From the NCBI GenBank assembly GCA_009773565.1, contig WSXY01000002.1, positions 381,805 to 445,804 of the forward strand: a stretch of 64,000 nt of DNA, read 5' to 3'. A model generated the notes under the pieces. The model did not search any database. It saw only the letters and a program-made list of their open reading frames with translations, and was not told the DNA's origin. Below, piece after piece: positions 51,847 to 61,682 of the stretch (positions are counted from its first letter, which is position 1; the number at the start of each line of letters is the position of its first letter). The position numbers and the translations under genes are program-made. This DNA comes from Actinomycetota bacterium (GTDB taxonomy: Bacteria; Actinomycetota; Coriobacteriia; Anaerosomatales; Anaerosomataceae).

Positions 51847-54282
51847 ATGCGTGTCTCGCTGAAGTGGCTCAAGGAGCTCGTTGACATCGACCTGAGCGTG
51901 GAAGCGCTCTGTGACCGACTCGACATGACGGGAACGAAGGTCGAGGCGGTGCGGGTTCTCGGGGAGGCGTTCGAGGGTGTGGTCGTCGGCCAGGTTCTCA
52001 CGCGTGAGCAGCATCCGGATGCTGACAAGCTGTCGTACTGCTCCGTCGATGTCGGTGACGGTACGCCTCGTAAGATCGTATGCGGCGCGAGCAACTTCGC
52101 AGCAGGTGACAAGGTGCCGGTGGCGCTTGTGGGGGCGACGCTCCCGAACGGCATGACGATCAAGCGGGCCAAACTGCGCGGCCTCGAGTCCGAGGGGATG
52201 CTCTGCTCAGCAACCGAGCTGGGGGTTGGCAGCGATGCGTCGGGATTGCTGATACTTCCCGTCGATGCGCCTGTGGGTATGCCGTATGCGCAATATGCGG
52301 GCGTCGGCGACACGGTCATCCAGTTGGAGGTCACCCCGAATCGTCCGGACTGTCTTTCGATGACCGGCGTGGCGAGAGAAGTCGGCGCGGTGACGGGCAA
52401 GCAGGCTCGTGAGCCACGGTTCACCGTTTCGGAGGCGGGTGGATCTCGCGCCGACGAGCTCGTCTCGATAACTATCGAGGATGCTGCAATGTGTCCCCGC
52501 TATACCGCGCGCGTCATTCGCAACGTGAAGATCGGCCCATCACCGGACTGGCTTGCCGAGCGCGTGACCGCTGCGGGAGCCCGGCCGATCAACAATGTGG
52601 TCGACATCACCAACTATGTGATGTTCGAACTCGGTCAACCGCTTCATGCATTCGACCTCAGTACGATCGCCGTACAAGACGGTCGCGCGGCGATCATCGT
52701 TCGTCCGGCGCGTCCGGGCGAGCGCCTTCAGACGCTTGACGGTCAGGATCGCGTGCTGACCGAGGACACGCTCGTGATTGCCGATCCATCCGGCCCGGTC
52801 GCGCTTGCGGGCGTGATGGGCGGCGCTGCCACCGAGGTGGCGGACGGAACCACAGACATCCTGCTGGAGGCCGCAGTATTCGACCGTGCGTCGGTCAGCA
52901 AGACGAGTCGTCGCCTCGGACTCATCTCGGAAGCGTCATTGCGTTTCGAGCGCGGCGTCGACCCCGAGCTTGCCGCTCGCGCATCGGATCGTGCGGCAGC
53001 GCTCCTCGCCGAGTTCGCTGGCGGAGAAGTCGCCGCCGGAATCGTCGATGAGCGGCCCGAGAAGGCGCGCGCCATGCGGCTGACACTCCGGGTCGAGACT
53101 ATGAACGCGTTTCTCGGCATAGCCCTGAAGCCGCAAGAAGTGATGGATATCCTCGGCGCGCTCGGTCTCTTCGCCGAGCCTGCTGAGGGCGGGCTGATCG
53201 TCACCGTGCCGACGTTTCGGCCAGATCTTGTGCGCGAAGTTGACCTCTACGAGGAGGTCGTGCGTGTTTGGGGGATGGAGAGGGTTCCTTCGACGCTGCC
53301 CGGTGGCCGCGAGCGTGTGGGCACGCTTACGCCGTTTCAGAAGCATCGCGACCGAATCGGCGCTGCACTTCGTTGTGCGGGTCTGAACGAGCACATCGGC
53401 CTTCAGTTCGCGGATCCCACGGATATGGTGCGCCTTGGTTGGTCGCTCGGTCCGGATGAAGTACCCGTCGACCTGCTCAATCCGATGTCCGAAGAGCAGG
53501 CGCAAATGCGGTGGACGCTGACCGCCGGGCTGTTGCGGACCGTGTCATACAACCAGCGCCGCGGCGTTGCTGACGTGCATCTCTACGAGCTCGGCAACGT
53601 CTTCTGGACCTCGCCGGGTCGAAAGCTTCCCAAGGAGCGCATGACGGTAGCCGGGGTGCTCGCCGGCGCATGGGACAAAGCCGCCTGGAACGTCGCCGCA
53701 TCTCATCTCGGCTTCTTCGATGGCAAAGGAGTCATCGAGACGCTCATGGAGGAGATCGACGTCAGCCGCTGGAAGGTTCGTGCGGCAGAGCACCCGTGGT
53801 TGCAGCCGGGCAGAAGCGCCGACGTCATCGTCGCGGGAGACGTCGTCGGCTGGATCGGGGAGATCGCACCTGCGACGCTCGACGCGTACGAAGTGACGGG
53901 TCCGGTCACCATGTTCGAACTCAATGTGAAGATGCTGTCGAAGGCGATTGCCACGAAGATCCGCTACCAGGACCTGCCGCGATACCCTGCCGCAACGCTC
54001 GACATCGCCCTCATCGTTGATGCATCCGTCACCGAGGAACGCGTGCGCGAAGCGATCACCAAGGCGGGCGGGACGCTTCTCGAGTCGGTCCGACTGTTCG
54101 ATGTCTACCAAGACTCAGCAGGCGCGGCAGAAAGGCGGCTTCCTTCAGGCAAGAAGAGCCTGGCGTTCTCGCTGACGTATCGTGCAGCGGACAGAACGCT
54201 CACTGATGAAGAGGTCAAACCAGTTCATGAGCGGCTTGTTCGAAAGGTATGCACAGCCGTCGATGCATCGATGCGTTCTTAA
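51847..54282 (+). CDS. pheT: Phenylalanyl-tRNA synthetase beta subunit
   Basis: 811 aa, full length. EMAP/tRNA-binding-like domain (about 40-150, VVVGQVLTREQHPDADKLSY), B3/B4 editing region with EVTPNRPDCLSM, B5 domain, the inactive class II core and the C-terminal ferredoxin-fold anticodon-binding domain (YPAATLDIALIVDASVTEE). Forms the (alpha-beta)2 enzyme with PheS. Confidence 0.95.
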   Translation: MRVSLKWLKELVDIDLSVEALCDRLDMTGTKVEAVRVLGEAFEGVVVGQVLTREQHPDADKLSYCSVDVGDGTPRKIVCGASNFAAGDKVPVALVGATLPNGMTIKRAKLRGLESEGMLCSATELGVGSDASGLLILPVDAPVGMPYAQYAGVGDTVIQLEVTPNRPDCLSMTGVAREVGAVTGKQAREPRFTVSEAGGSRADELVSITIEDAAMCPRYTARVIRNVKIGPSPDWLAERVTAAGARPINNVVDITNYVMFELGQPLHAFDLSTIAVQDGRAAIIVRPARPGERLQTLDGQDRVLTEDTLVIADPSGPVALAGVMGGAATEVADGTTDILLEAAVFDRASVSKTSRRLGLISEASLRFERGVDPELAARASDRAAALLAEFAGGEVAAGIVDERPEKARAMRLTLRVETMNAFLGIALKPQEVMDILGALGLFAEPAEGGLIVTVPTFRPDLVREVDLYEEVVRVWGMERVPSTLPGGRERVGTLTPFQKHRDRIGAALRCAGLNEHIGLQFADPTDMVRLGWSLGPDEVPVDLLNPMSEEQAQMRWTLTAGLLRTVSYNQRRGVADVHLYELGNVFWTSPGRKLPKERMTVAGVLAGAWDKAAWNVAASHLGFFDGKGVIETLMEEIDVSRWKVRAAEHPWLQPGRSADVIVAGDVVGWIGEIAPATLDAYEVTGPVTMFELNVKMLSKAIATKIRYQDLPRYPAATLDIALIVDASVTEERVREAITKAGGTLLESVRLFDVYQDSAGAAERRLPSGKKSLAFSLTYRAADRTLTDEEVKPVHERLVRKVCTAVDASMRS

Positions 54283-54350
54283 CCATAATCGTGCATGCAT
54301 GCGGCCGCAAGTTTCCACAATTGTGGATTCTCACGGTTGAGACTTGCAGT

Positions 54351-54394
54351 AAATTTGCATAAGTGTTGACCAGTATGCGCATTTATCCTATAAT
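54351..54394 (+). promoter_or_regulatory. Arginine operon promoter with possible ARG boxes
   Basis: TTGACC (54366-54371), a 17-bp spacer and a perfect TATAAT (54389-54394). TTTGCATAAG just upstream and TATGCGCA in the spacer form an imperfect inverted repeat overlapping the -35, and TTGCAGTAAA lies directly before it. Actinobacterial ARG boxes are built of TTGCATA-type half sites, and argR lies in the operon, so repression by ArgR-arginine is likely. Confidence 0.7.
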
Positions 54395-54428
54395 CGTGCG
54401 ACAGCCAGACATCGAACGGGAGCGTCCT

Positions 54429-55466
54429 GTGCCGAACGTCGCCATTGTAGGAGCTGCCGGATACGCAGGCGTCGAACTGACGCGGCTTGTTCTCGGCCAC
54501 CCAACCCTTGAGCTTACGGTCGTTACCTCCGCTCAGGATGCAGGCAAGCGCGTCTCCGACCTCTATCCCGCCCTCGCCGGCTGTGAGCTGACCTACACGA
54601 CGCCCGATGTTGGGGCGATCGTTGGCGCCGCGGAGATTGCATTTCTCGCTGTGCCGCATACTGCTGCGATGGCCATCGCGCCCGCTCTCCTGGACGCGGG
54701 GCTCACGGTTATCGACGCATCTGCCGACTTCCGCCTTCGGGACGCCGAGCTCTATGCGGCGTGGTACGGCGTGCAGCATAGCGCAGCGGGTCTTATCGAT
54801 GATGCTGTGTACGGACTGCCCGAGCTGTGGCGCTCGCACCTACAGGGCGCACGTCTCGTCGCGTGTCCCGGGTGCTATCCGACGGCAACGCTCCTGGCTG
54901 CGGCTCCTGCCGTGGAGGCCGGGATTGTGACTTCGGATCGAGTTATCGTTGATGCGAAGTCGGGCGTTTCGGGCGCCGGCCGATCGGTGAGCGCCGGTAC
55001 CCACTTCGTCGCGGTCAATGAGTCCGTGACGGCCTACAAGGTCGCTGCTCACCGCCATACACCCGAGATCGCGCAGGGCCTGAGCATCCTCGGTCTCGCA
55101 CATCCGCGTGTCACGTTTGCTCCGCACCTCGTTCCCATGACGCGAGGACTCCTCTCCACCGTCTATCTCGAGGTACAAGCGGGAACAGACAGCACGGAGG
55201 TCCTCGCTCTCTACCGCGCACGCTATGCTGGTGAGCCGTTTGTGACGGTTCATGATCTCGGGCGGATGCCGTCGACTGCCGAAGTGCGGGGCAGCAACCG
55301 GGCGCACATCGGGCTGGTTGTCGATGAGGCCGCAGGGACGCTGGTGGTGACGTGTGCGATCGACAATCTCGTGAAGGGCACGTCAGGGCAGGCGCTCCAA
55401 TGTGCGAACATCGTGCTTGGACTTGCGGAGACCTCGGGTCTCATGACGCCGGCACCGATACTGTGA
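54429..55466 (+). CDS. argC: N-acetyl-gamma-glutamyl-phosphate reductase
   Basis: 345 aa from GTG 54429 after GGGAG, directly before NVAIVGAAGYAGVEL, the NADP-binding loop. Catalytic Cys in ACPGCYPT; GLPELWR and the C-terminal H-rich part AYKVAAHRHTPEI fit the family. Third step of arginine synthesis. First gene of the arg operon. Confidence 0.94.
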   Translation: MPNVAIVGAAGYAGVELTRLVLGHPTLELTVVTSAQDAGKRVSDLYPALAGCELTYTTPDVGAIVGAAEIAFLAVPHTAAMAIAPALLDAGLTVIDASADFRLRDAELYAAWYGVQHSAAGLIDDAVYGLPELWRSHLQGARLVACPGCYPTATLLAAAPAVEAGIVTSDRVIVDAKSGVSGAGRSVSAGTHFVAVNESVTAYKVAAHRHTPEIAQGLSILGLAHPRVTFAPHLVPMTRGLLSTVYLEVQAGTDSTEVLALYRARYAGEPFVTVHDLGRMPSTAEVRGSNRAHIGLVVDEAAGTLVVTCAIDNLVKGTSGQALQCANIVLGLAETSGLMTPAPIL

Positions 55467-55479
55467 GGTGGAAGCGCGC

Positions 55480-56697
55480 ATGAGCGAGAACCTCTACGCA
55501 TACGCGGACGGCGGTGTGACTGCCCCCGCTGGTTTCATGGCAGCGGGAGTGAGTGCAGGCATCAAGAAGTCCGGTCGTAGAGACGTCGCACTCATCGTAT
55601 CCGGGGACGCCTGCGCGTCTGCGGCCGTGTTCACCATGAGCAGCATGGCCGCTCCGCCGGTCGTCGTCTCCCGCGAGCACATCTCAGACGGGCGCCTCAG
55701 GGCGATCGTAGTGAACGCGGGGAATGCGAACGCCTGCACTGGCGAGCGCGGTATGGCCGACGCGCGGGCGATGGCTGTGGCGACCGCCGGGCTCATAGGG
55801 TGCGAAGCGACTGACGTGCTCGTAGCCTCAACGGGTGTCATCGGCGTACCAATGCCGATGTCCCTTGTCCTCGCAGGTATCGAGAAGGCGGCGGGCGAGC
55901 TCGACTATCTCGCGGGAGAAGACGCCGCTGAGGCGATCATGACGACCGACACGTTCATGAAGACGACCGGTGCGGCGCTCGAGATCGACGGCGTGAAGTA
56001 CACGGTGGGTGGGATGGCCAAAGGCAGCGGCATGATCCAGCCGAACATGGCGACGATGCTCGCCTTCATAACGACAGACGCGCCGCTCTCAAGCGCTGCG
56101 TGCGATGCCGCGCTCCGCACTGCGGTCGCTCGGACGTTCAACCGCATCACGGTCGACTCGGATACCTCCACCAACGACATGTGCACGCTCATGGCGAGCG
56201 GCGTAGCGGGGGGCGAACTCATCGAGGCCGGTGACGCCCGTTACGCGCCTGTAGCCGCCGCAATCGAGCATGTCTGTGGCGAACTTGCGCGGATGGTAGT
56301 GCGTGACGGCGAAGGCGCTACGAAGCTCATCACGGTCACTGTCACGGGCGCTACAAGCGAGCCGGACGCCGAGGCCGCCGCGTTCGCAATCGCAAACTCA
56401 CCACTCGTGAAGACCGCGATCTTCGGTGCGGACGCGAACTGGGGCCGTGTCGCCATGGCGATCGGCAAGTCATCTGCGACTGTTGATCCGGCGCGCGTTC
56501 GCATCCACTTCGCCGGCATCCTGACGTGTGATGGTGGCACTGCTGTTCCCTTCAGCGAGGAGGCGGCTGCGGTAGCGCTTGCCGCCGATAATGTCGAGAT
56601 CGCGGTCGACCTCGGTCTCGGCGACGGCGAGGCGACCGTGTGGACCTGTGACCTGTCGTACGAGTACGTGAAGATCAACGGGGAGTATCGCTCATGA
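55480..56697 (+). CDS. argJ: Bifunctional ornithine acetyltransferase / N-acetylglutamate synthase
   Basis: 405 aa from ATG 55480, preceded by GAGGTGGAAG. The autocleavage site is QPNMATMLAF, where the new N-terminal Thr is the nucleophile; KGSGMI, SDTSTNDMC and the C-terminal ANWGRVAMAIGKS are typical. Recycles the acetyl group from acetylornithine to glutamate, so a separate argA is not required. The stop overlaps argB (ATGA). Confidence 0.95.
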   Translation: MSENLYAYADGGVTAPAGFMAAGVSAGIKKSGRRDVALIVSGDACASAAVFTMSSMAAPPVVVSREHISDGRLRAIVVNAGNANACTGERGMADARAMAVATAGLIGCEATDVLVASTGVIGVPMPMSLVLAGIEKAAGELDYLAGEDAAEAIMTTDTFMKTTGAALEIDGVKYTVGGMAKGSGMIQPNMATMLAFITTDAPLSSAACDAALRTAVARTFNRITVDSDTSTNDMCTLMASGVAGGELIEAGDARYAPVAAAIEHVCGELARMVVRDGEGATKLITVTVTGATSEPDAEAAAFAIANSPLVKTAIFGADANWGRVAMAIGKSSATVDPARVRIHFAGILTCDGGTAVPFSEEAAAVALAADNVEIAVDLGLGDGEATVWTCDLSYEYVKINGEYRS

Positions 56698-57623
56698 GAA
56701 GTTCGACGCTGCACGCGCTGCTCGCCAAAGCCACCACGCTTACCGAAGCACTCCCGTGGATCAAGCGGACCTGGGGGCGCGTTGTCGTCATCAAGTACGG
56801 CGGCTCGGCTATGACGGATCCCGCGCTCCGCGCGAGCGTCGCCGAGGACATCGTGCTCATGAAGCTCGTGGGCGTGAATCCGGTCGTCGTGCACGGTGGC
56901 GGTCCCGATATCACGAAGTATATGGAGCGGCTCGGCATGCCGATCGAGTTCTGGCAGGGTCTGCGGGTGACCGATGATGCGGCCATGGAAGTCGTGAAGA
57001 TGGTCCTCGTCGGCAAGAACAACAAAGAGCTCGTCTCCGAGATCAACACGCACGGGCGCCTCGCAGTCGGCCTCGCAGGTGACGACGCGAATCTCATTCG
57101 CGCGAAGCAGCTCGATCCACGTCTCGGCAGAGTCGGCGAGGTCACCGGCATCGATACGACGGTCGTGGTGAACCTGATCGAGGACGGCTTCATCCCCGTC
57201 ATTGCCTCCGTTGGCTCGGGTATCGACGGCGGGTCGTACAACATCAACGCCGACCTCGTTGCGGGCGAGCTCGCGCTTGCTCTGAACGCCGAGAAGGTCA
57301 TCTTCCTCACGGATGTCGACGGCCTCTATGCCGATTTCGAGGACAAGGACTCACTCATCAGCGCACTCTCGCTCGAGGCTGCGGAAGCGATGATCGCGAA
57401 CGACCAGCTCGCAAGCGGCATGATCCCGAAGGTCAGCGCCTGCACTCGTGCGCTCAGGGGCGGTGTTGAGCGTGCTCATATTCTGAACGGGGTTATCGCC
57501 CACTCGCTCCTTCTTGAGGTGTTCACGGATGCGGGAGTCGGGACGATGATCACGCATGAGGGCAGCCTCGGCCTCGCGGACGACGCGACGTACGTCGCCT
57601 ACGAGGGCGAGGTGACGCTCTAG
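56694..57623 (+). CDS. argB: N-acetylglutamate kinase
   Basis: 309 aa. Amino-acid kinase fold: VVIKYGGSAMTD (phosphate loop), PVVVHGGGPDITKYM, NINADLVAGELALALNAEKV and FLTDVDGLY. An N-terminal helix of about 20 residues before the core is the type seen in arginine-inhibited hexameric enzymes. ATGA overlap with argJ. Confidence 0.95.
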   Translation: MRSSTLHALLAKATTLTEALPWIKRTWGRVVVIKYGGSAMTDPALRASVAEDIVLMKLVGVNPVVVHGGGPDITKYMERLGMPIEFWQGLRVTDDAAMEVVKMVLVGKNNKELVSEINTHGRLAVGLAGDDANLIRAKQLDPRLGRVGEVTGIDTTVVVNLIEDGFIPVIASVGSGIDGGSYNINADLVAGELALALNAEKVIFLTDVDGLYADFEDKDSLISALSLEAAEAMIANDQLASGMIPKVSACTRALRGGVERAHILNGVIAHSLLLEVFTDAGVGTMITHEGSLGLADDATYVAYEGEVTL

Positions 57624-58826
57624 ATGGGGGAGACCTTCGCGCGGACCACAGCTCTCGACGCCGCATTCCACATGCACACGTACGCTCGCAAACCCGTGAT
57701 GTTCGTGCGGGGGAGCGGAATGCGCCTCTACGATGACGATGGTCGCGAGTACCTCGATTTCACAAGTGGCATCGGCGTTGTGAACCTCGGCCACGCGCAC
57801 CCTGCTGTGGCCGCAGCCGTGTCGGCTCAGATGGAGCGCCTCGTACATGTGAGCAACCTGTTCTACGTCGAGCACCGCGACGAGCTTGCCGAGCGGCTGG
57901 TCGGGCTCTTCGGCGGCGACGCGCGGGTCTTCTTCTCGAACTCCGGCGCCGAGGCAAACGAAGGCGCGATCAAGCTCGCACGCCGGTGGGGCAAGGCCCG
58001 CCATGGCGAGACCTGCACCAAAATCGTCACCGCCGAGCGGTCGTTTCACGGCCGCACGCTCGCGACGCTCGCCGCGACCGGTCAGCCAAGCAAGCAGGAG
58101 GCGTTCGAGCCGCTCCCGGCGGGCTTCGTGCATGTCCCGCTGAACGACCTCGCCGCGCTCGCCGAAGCGCTGACCGACGATGTGTGCGCCGTGCTGCTCG
58201 AGCCCATCCAGGGCGAGGGAGGCGTCTTCCCGTGCACCCATGAGTACCTGACCGGCGCACGGCGCCTGTGCGATGAGCGCGGCATACTGCTCATGTTCGA
58301 TGAGGTACAGACGGGCTTCTTCCGTACGGGGGCGGCGTTTGCGTGGCAGGGTTACGGCGTTCGTCCCGACGTGATGACGCTCGCGAAGGGTATGGCGAAC
58401 GGCATGCCCATCGGGGCTGTCCTCGCTCAGTGCGACGTCGCAGACGCATTCCAGCCGGGCGATCATGGCTCGACGTTCGGCGGCGGGCCGGTCGTGTGCG
58501 CGGCAGCCCTGGCGACGATCGATGCGCTTGAAGAGGGTCGTCTCGGCGAGAATGCCGGGCGCGTCGGTGCGTACCTTCGCGAGGGCCTCGAGGGCCTTGC
58601 CGCTGCAACCGGAGCTATCACCGAGGTGCGTGGTTGCGGGCTGATGGTCGGCATCACCCTTAATCGTCCGGTTGCCGTGGCGGCCGCGGCCTCTGCACTT
58701 GAGAGCGGAGTCGTTATGCTCAGCGTTGGCGACTCGATTCTTCGTTTCCTGCCTCCGCTTGTATGCAGCACCGCGGAAGTTGATACACTCCTAGGCATAC
58801 TATCCGCAGCGATTGGGGATTCCTGA
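57624..58826 (+). CDS. argD: Acetylornithine aminotransferase
   Basis: 400-aa class III PLP aminotransferase: DFTSGIGVVNLGHAHPAV, NSGAEANEGAIKLAR, LLMFDEVQTGFFRTG and the PLP Lys in TLAKGMANG. Starts immediately after the argB stop and its TGA overlaps the argF ATG. Confidence 0.95.
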   Translation: MGETFARTTALDAAFHMHTYARKPVMFVRGSGMRLYDDDGREYLDFTSGIGVVNLGHAHPAVAAAVSAQMERLVHVSNLFYVEHRDELAERLVGLFGGDARVFFSNSGAEANEGAIKLARRWGKARHGETCTKIVTAERSFHGRTLATLAATGQPSKQEAFEPLPAGFVHVPLNDLAALAEALTDDVCAVLLEPIQGEGGVFPCTHEYLTGARRLCDERGILLMFDEVQTGFFRTGAAFAWQGYGVRPDVMTLAKGMANGMPIGAVLAQCDVADAFQPGDHGSTFGGGPVVCAAALATIDALEEGRLGENAGRVGAYLREGLEGLAAATGAITEVRGCGLMVGITLNRPVAVAAAASALESGVVMLSVGDSILRFLPPLVCSTAEVDTLLGILSAAIGDS

Positions 58827-59758
58827 TGCAGAACCTGCAAGGTCGCGATTTGCTCACTCTCGGTGAACTCACCCCCGGGGAACTCAAGGACGTACTCGAC
58901 CGCGCTGTCGCCCAGAAGCAGGCGCGTAAGATGTCGCAGAAGCCCCCCGTACAGTCCGGCAAAGCTGCAGCACTTATCTTCATGAAGCCGTCGCTGCGCA
59001 CTCGCGTGTCATTCGAGATCGCGTGCGTCGATCTCGGAATGCATCCGGTCGTTCTTGGGCCGAACGACGCCTTCTCGCGCGAAGAGACCGTTCACGACAC
59101 GATCAAGGTGCTGGAGCGCTATGTGGATGTCATCGTGCTCCGCACGTTCGCGCAATCGCACGTTGAGGAAGTAGCGCTGCACGCGTCTGTCCCCGTGGTC
59201 AACGCTCTGACCGATGACTACCACCCGTGTCAGGTGCTTGCCGACTTGCTCACGATTCGTGAGCACAAGGGCGACCCGGCCGGCCTCACGATGACGTACA
59301 TCGGCGACGGCAACAACATGGCGAACACGTATCTCATCGGCGGGGCGCTCTCAGGCATGAACGTCACGATCGCCACCCCGGCCGGCTTCGAGACGCGCCC
59401 GGAGATCGTCACCTATGCAAAGGAACTCGCGGCTCACTACGGAACCGGAGCGAAGCTGGAAGTCACAACGGACCATCGCGCGGCAGTCGCCGGCGCGGAT
59501 ATCGTCGTGACCGACACCTGGGCGTCGATGGGCCAGGAAGCCGAGCATGCCGCGCGCGTGGCGGCATTCGCGGGGTATTCGGTGGATGCTGCGCTCATGG
59601 CGCTTGCGGATCCCGCGGCAATCTTCATGCACTGCCTTCCCGCTCACCGCGGCGAGGAAGTCACGAACGAGGTTATCGATTCGGCACAGTCAGTTGTTTT
59701 TGATGAGGCCGAGAACCGGCTGCACGCGCAGCGGGCATGGCTCTCGCTCGTTCTCTAA
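58826..59758 (+). CDS. argF: Ornithine carbamoyltransferase
   Basis: 310 aa. Carbamoyl-phosphate motif FMKPSLRTRVSFE (SxRT), DYHPCQVLADLLT, and the ornithine motif HCLPAHRGEEV. Makes citrulline. The carbamoyl-phosphate synthase genes are not in this window. Confidence 0.95.
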   Translation: MQNLQGRDLLTLGELTPGELKDVLDRAVAQKQARKMSQKPPVQSGKAAALIFMKPSLRTRVSFEIACVDLGMHPVVLGPNDAFSREETVHDTIKVLERYVDVIVLRTFAQSHVEEVALHASVPVVNALTDDYHPCQVLADLLTIREHKGDPAGLTMTYIGDGNNMANTYLIGGALSGMNVTIATPAGFETRPEIVTYAKELAAHYGTGAKLEVTTDHRAAVAGADIVVTDTWASMGQEAEHAARVAAFAGYSVDAALMALADPAAIFMHCLPAHRGEEVTNEVIDSAQSVVFDEAENRLHAQRAWLSLVL

Positions 59759-59789
59759 GACCTGTCCATCGAGTGGCTGGAAGACAACT

Positions 59790-60221
59790 ATGAGGAAGCG
59801 ACGCGAACGACAGGATGCGATCCGAAAGATCGTCCGGCGAGAGCGGGTGCGCACACAGCGCGACCTGGTCGACCGCCTCAAACAGCATGGCTTTGATTGC
59901 ACGCAGGCCACGGTCTCGCGTGACATCGCCGACATGGGTCTCCGGAAGCTGTCCGAGGGCGTGTACGTGCTTGCAGAGGACCTACATCTGCAACGTATGA
60001 TCTCCGAGCTCGTCACGAGCGTCGTGCGCGCGAACAATCTCGTGCTCGTGAAGTGCAGCACCGGGGCTGGTGCCGGAGTCGGCGCCGCGCTCGACGGTGC
60101 GGAACTCGACGAAGTCCTCGGCTCGATCGCCGGTGACGACACCATCCTCATCATCTGCAGGACCGACCCCGACGCGGAGTCTGTCCTCGAGAGCATCAAC
60201 AAGTTCCGCGGTCGCGACTGA
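59790..60221 (+). CDS. argR: Arginine repressor
   Basis: 143 aa from ATG 59790. N-terminal winged helix (QDAIRKIVRRERVRTQRDLV, TQATVSRDIADMGLRKL) and C-terminal arginine-binding hexamerisation domain (STGAGAGVGAALDG, GDDTILIICR). Embedded in the operon it should control, between argF and argG, so its level follows the arginine genes. Confidence 0.95.
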   Translation: MRKRRERQDAIRKIVRRERVRTQRDLVDRLKQHGFDCTQATVSRDIADMGLRKLSEGVYVLAEDLHLQRMISELVTSVVRANNLVLVKCSTGAGAGVGAALDGAELDEVLGSIAGDDTILIICRTDPDAESVLESINKFRGRD

Positions 60222-60248
60222 CCGCGTCCCGAGCAGAGAGGCGTACCT

Positions 60249-61475
60249 GTGGCCAGAGAGAAAGTCGTACTCGCATACTCCGGCGGTCTGGACACGTCCG
60301 TCGCCATCCGGTGGCTGATGGACGAGAAGAACGTCGACGTCATCGCCCTCGCGGTCGATGTCGGCCAGGAACGTCAGGACCTTGAGGTCGTCCGCCAGAA
60401 GGCACTTACCATCGGCGCGGTCGAGTCGATCGTCGAGGACGTTCGCGAGGAGTACGTCGAGGAGTTCATCGCCAAAGCGCTCAAGACGAATGCGCTCTAC
60501 GAGAACAAGTACCCGCTCGTGAGTGCGATGTCCCGCCCCATCATCGTCAAGCACCTTGTGGAAGCCGCGCACAAGCATCAGGCGCGCTATATCGCGCACG
60601 GCTGCACCGGTAAGGGTAACGACCAGGTGCGCTTCGAGGTCGGTATCGCCGCACTCGATCCCGATCTTGAAGTGCTCGCCCCCGTTCGCGAATGGGACCT
60701 GAAGACGCGCGAGCAGGAGATGGACTACGCCACCGAGCGCGGTATCCCGGTCCCGACGACGAAGAAGAGCCCGTACTCGATCGACGACAACCTCTGGGGC
60801 CGGGCCATTGAGTGCGGCATCCTTGAAGACCCGTGGGTCGAGCCGCCAGCGGACATCTATACGCTCACGGCGGATTCCGGCGTGAACCACTGCGATGAGC
60901 CTGAGTATGCCGAGATCAGCTTCGAGCAAGGCCTACCCACGGCCCTCAATGGTCAAGCCATGAGCTTCCACGAGGTCATCAACGAGATGAACGCGCTTGC
61001 AGGCAAGCACGGCTTTGGGCGCATCGATATGATCGAGAACCGCCTCATCGGCGTGAAATCGCGTGAGATCTACGAGGTGCCGGGTGCGCTCACCCTTATC
61101 ACCGCACATAAGGCGCTCGAGGACCTCTGCCTGGAGCGCGACCTCCTCCACTACAAGCTGCACGTCGAGCAGAAGTGGTCGGAGCTCGTCTACAACGGCA
61201 TGTGGTTCTCGCCGCTCAAAGAGGCTCTCGACGGCTTTATCGAGACGACCCAGCAACTCGTGACCGGCGATGTGCGCTTGCGCTTCTTCAAGGGCTCGTG
61301 CGTGACGGTCGGTCGTCGTTCGCCGTACTCGCTGTATGACTACAACCTTGCCACGTATGACGAGGCTGACAGCTTCGATCACAAGGCCGCAAAGGGCTTC
61401 ATCGATCTCCACGGTCTACCCACGAAGGTCTGGGCACGCCAGCGCCGCAAGGTCGGCAAAGAGGGCGAGGTCTAG
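60249..61475 (+). CDS. argG: Argininosuccinate synthase
   Basis: 408 aa from GTG 60249 after GAGAGG. ATP pyrophosphatase loop VLAYSGGLDTSVAI, HGCTGKGNDQVRFE and SPYSIDDNLWGRAIECG are visible. Joins citrulline and aspartate. Followed after 3 nt by a small membrane protein gene. Confidence 0.96.
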   Translation: MAREKVVLAYSGGLDTSVAIRWLMDEKNVDVIALAVDVGQERQDLEVVRQKALTIGAVESIVEDVREEYVEEFIAKALKTNALYENKYPLVSAMSRPIIVKHLVEAAHKHQARYIAHGCTGKGNDQVRFEVGIAALDPDLEVLAPVREWDLKTREQEMDYATERGIPVPTTKKSPYSIDDNLWGRAIECGILEDPWVEPPADIYTLTADSGVNHCDEPEYAEISFEQGLPTALNGQAMSFHEVINEMNALAGKHGFGRIDMIENRLIGVKSREIYEVPGALTLITAHKALEDLCLERDLLHYKLHVEQKWSELVYNGMWFSPLKEALDGFIETTQQLVTGDVRLRFFKGSCVTVGRRSPYSLYDYNLATYDEADSFDHKAAKGFIDLHGLPTKVWARQRRKVGKEGEV

Positions 61476-61478
61476 GCA

Positions 61479-61682
61479 ATGGCAGTCTTCGGTCTCCCCG
61501 GTGGTGCCGAGTGGTTACTTATCGCAGGAGCTGTTGTGCTCCTGTTCGTTCCCGGCATGCTCGCTTTCTGGTTCGGCTACCTGACGGGCAAGAACGCCGG
61601 CACGTGCCAGGCGACCGAGCAGGGTGCCGGCGTGCAACCGGTCGAGGCACCCGATCCCTCACAGGAGGACGCGGATGTCTGA
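61479..61682 (+). CDS. Small membrane protein between argG and argH
   Basis: 67 aa from ATG 61479. One hydrophobic segment (WLLIAGAVVLLFVPGMLAFW) with GKNAG and then a polar, acidic tail. The start GLPGGAEWLLIAGAVVLLF recalls TatA, but the amphipathic helix of TatA is missing. The end overlaps argH by 8 nt and covers its Shine-Dalgarno, so it is translated with the arg genes. Function unknown. Confidence 0.65.
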   Translation: MAVFGLPGGAEWLLIAGAVVLLFVPGMLAFWFGYLTGKNAGTCQATEQGAGVQPVEAPDPSQEDADV

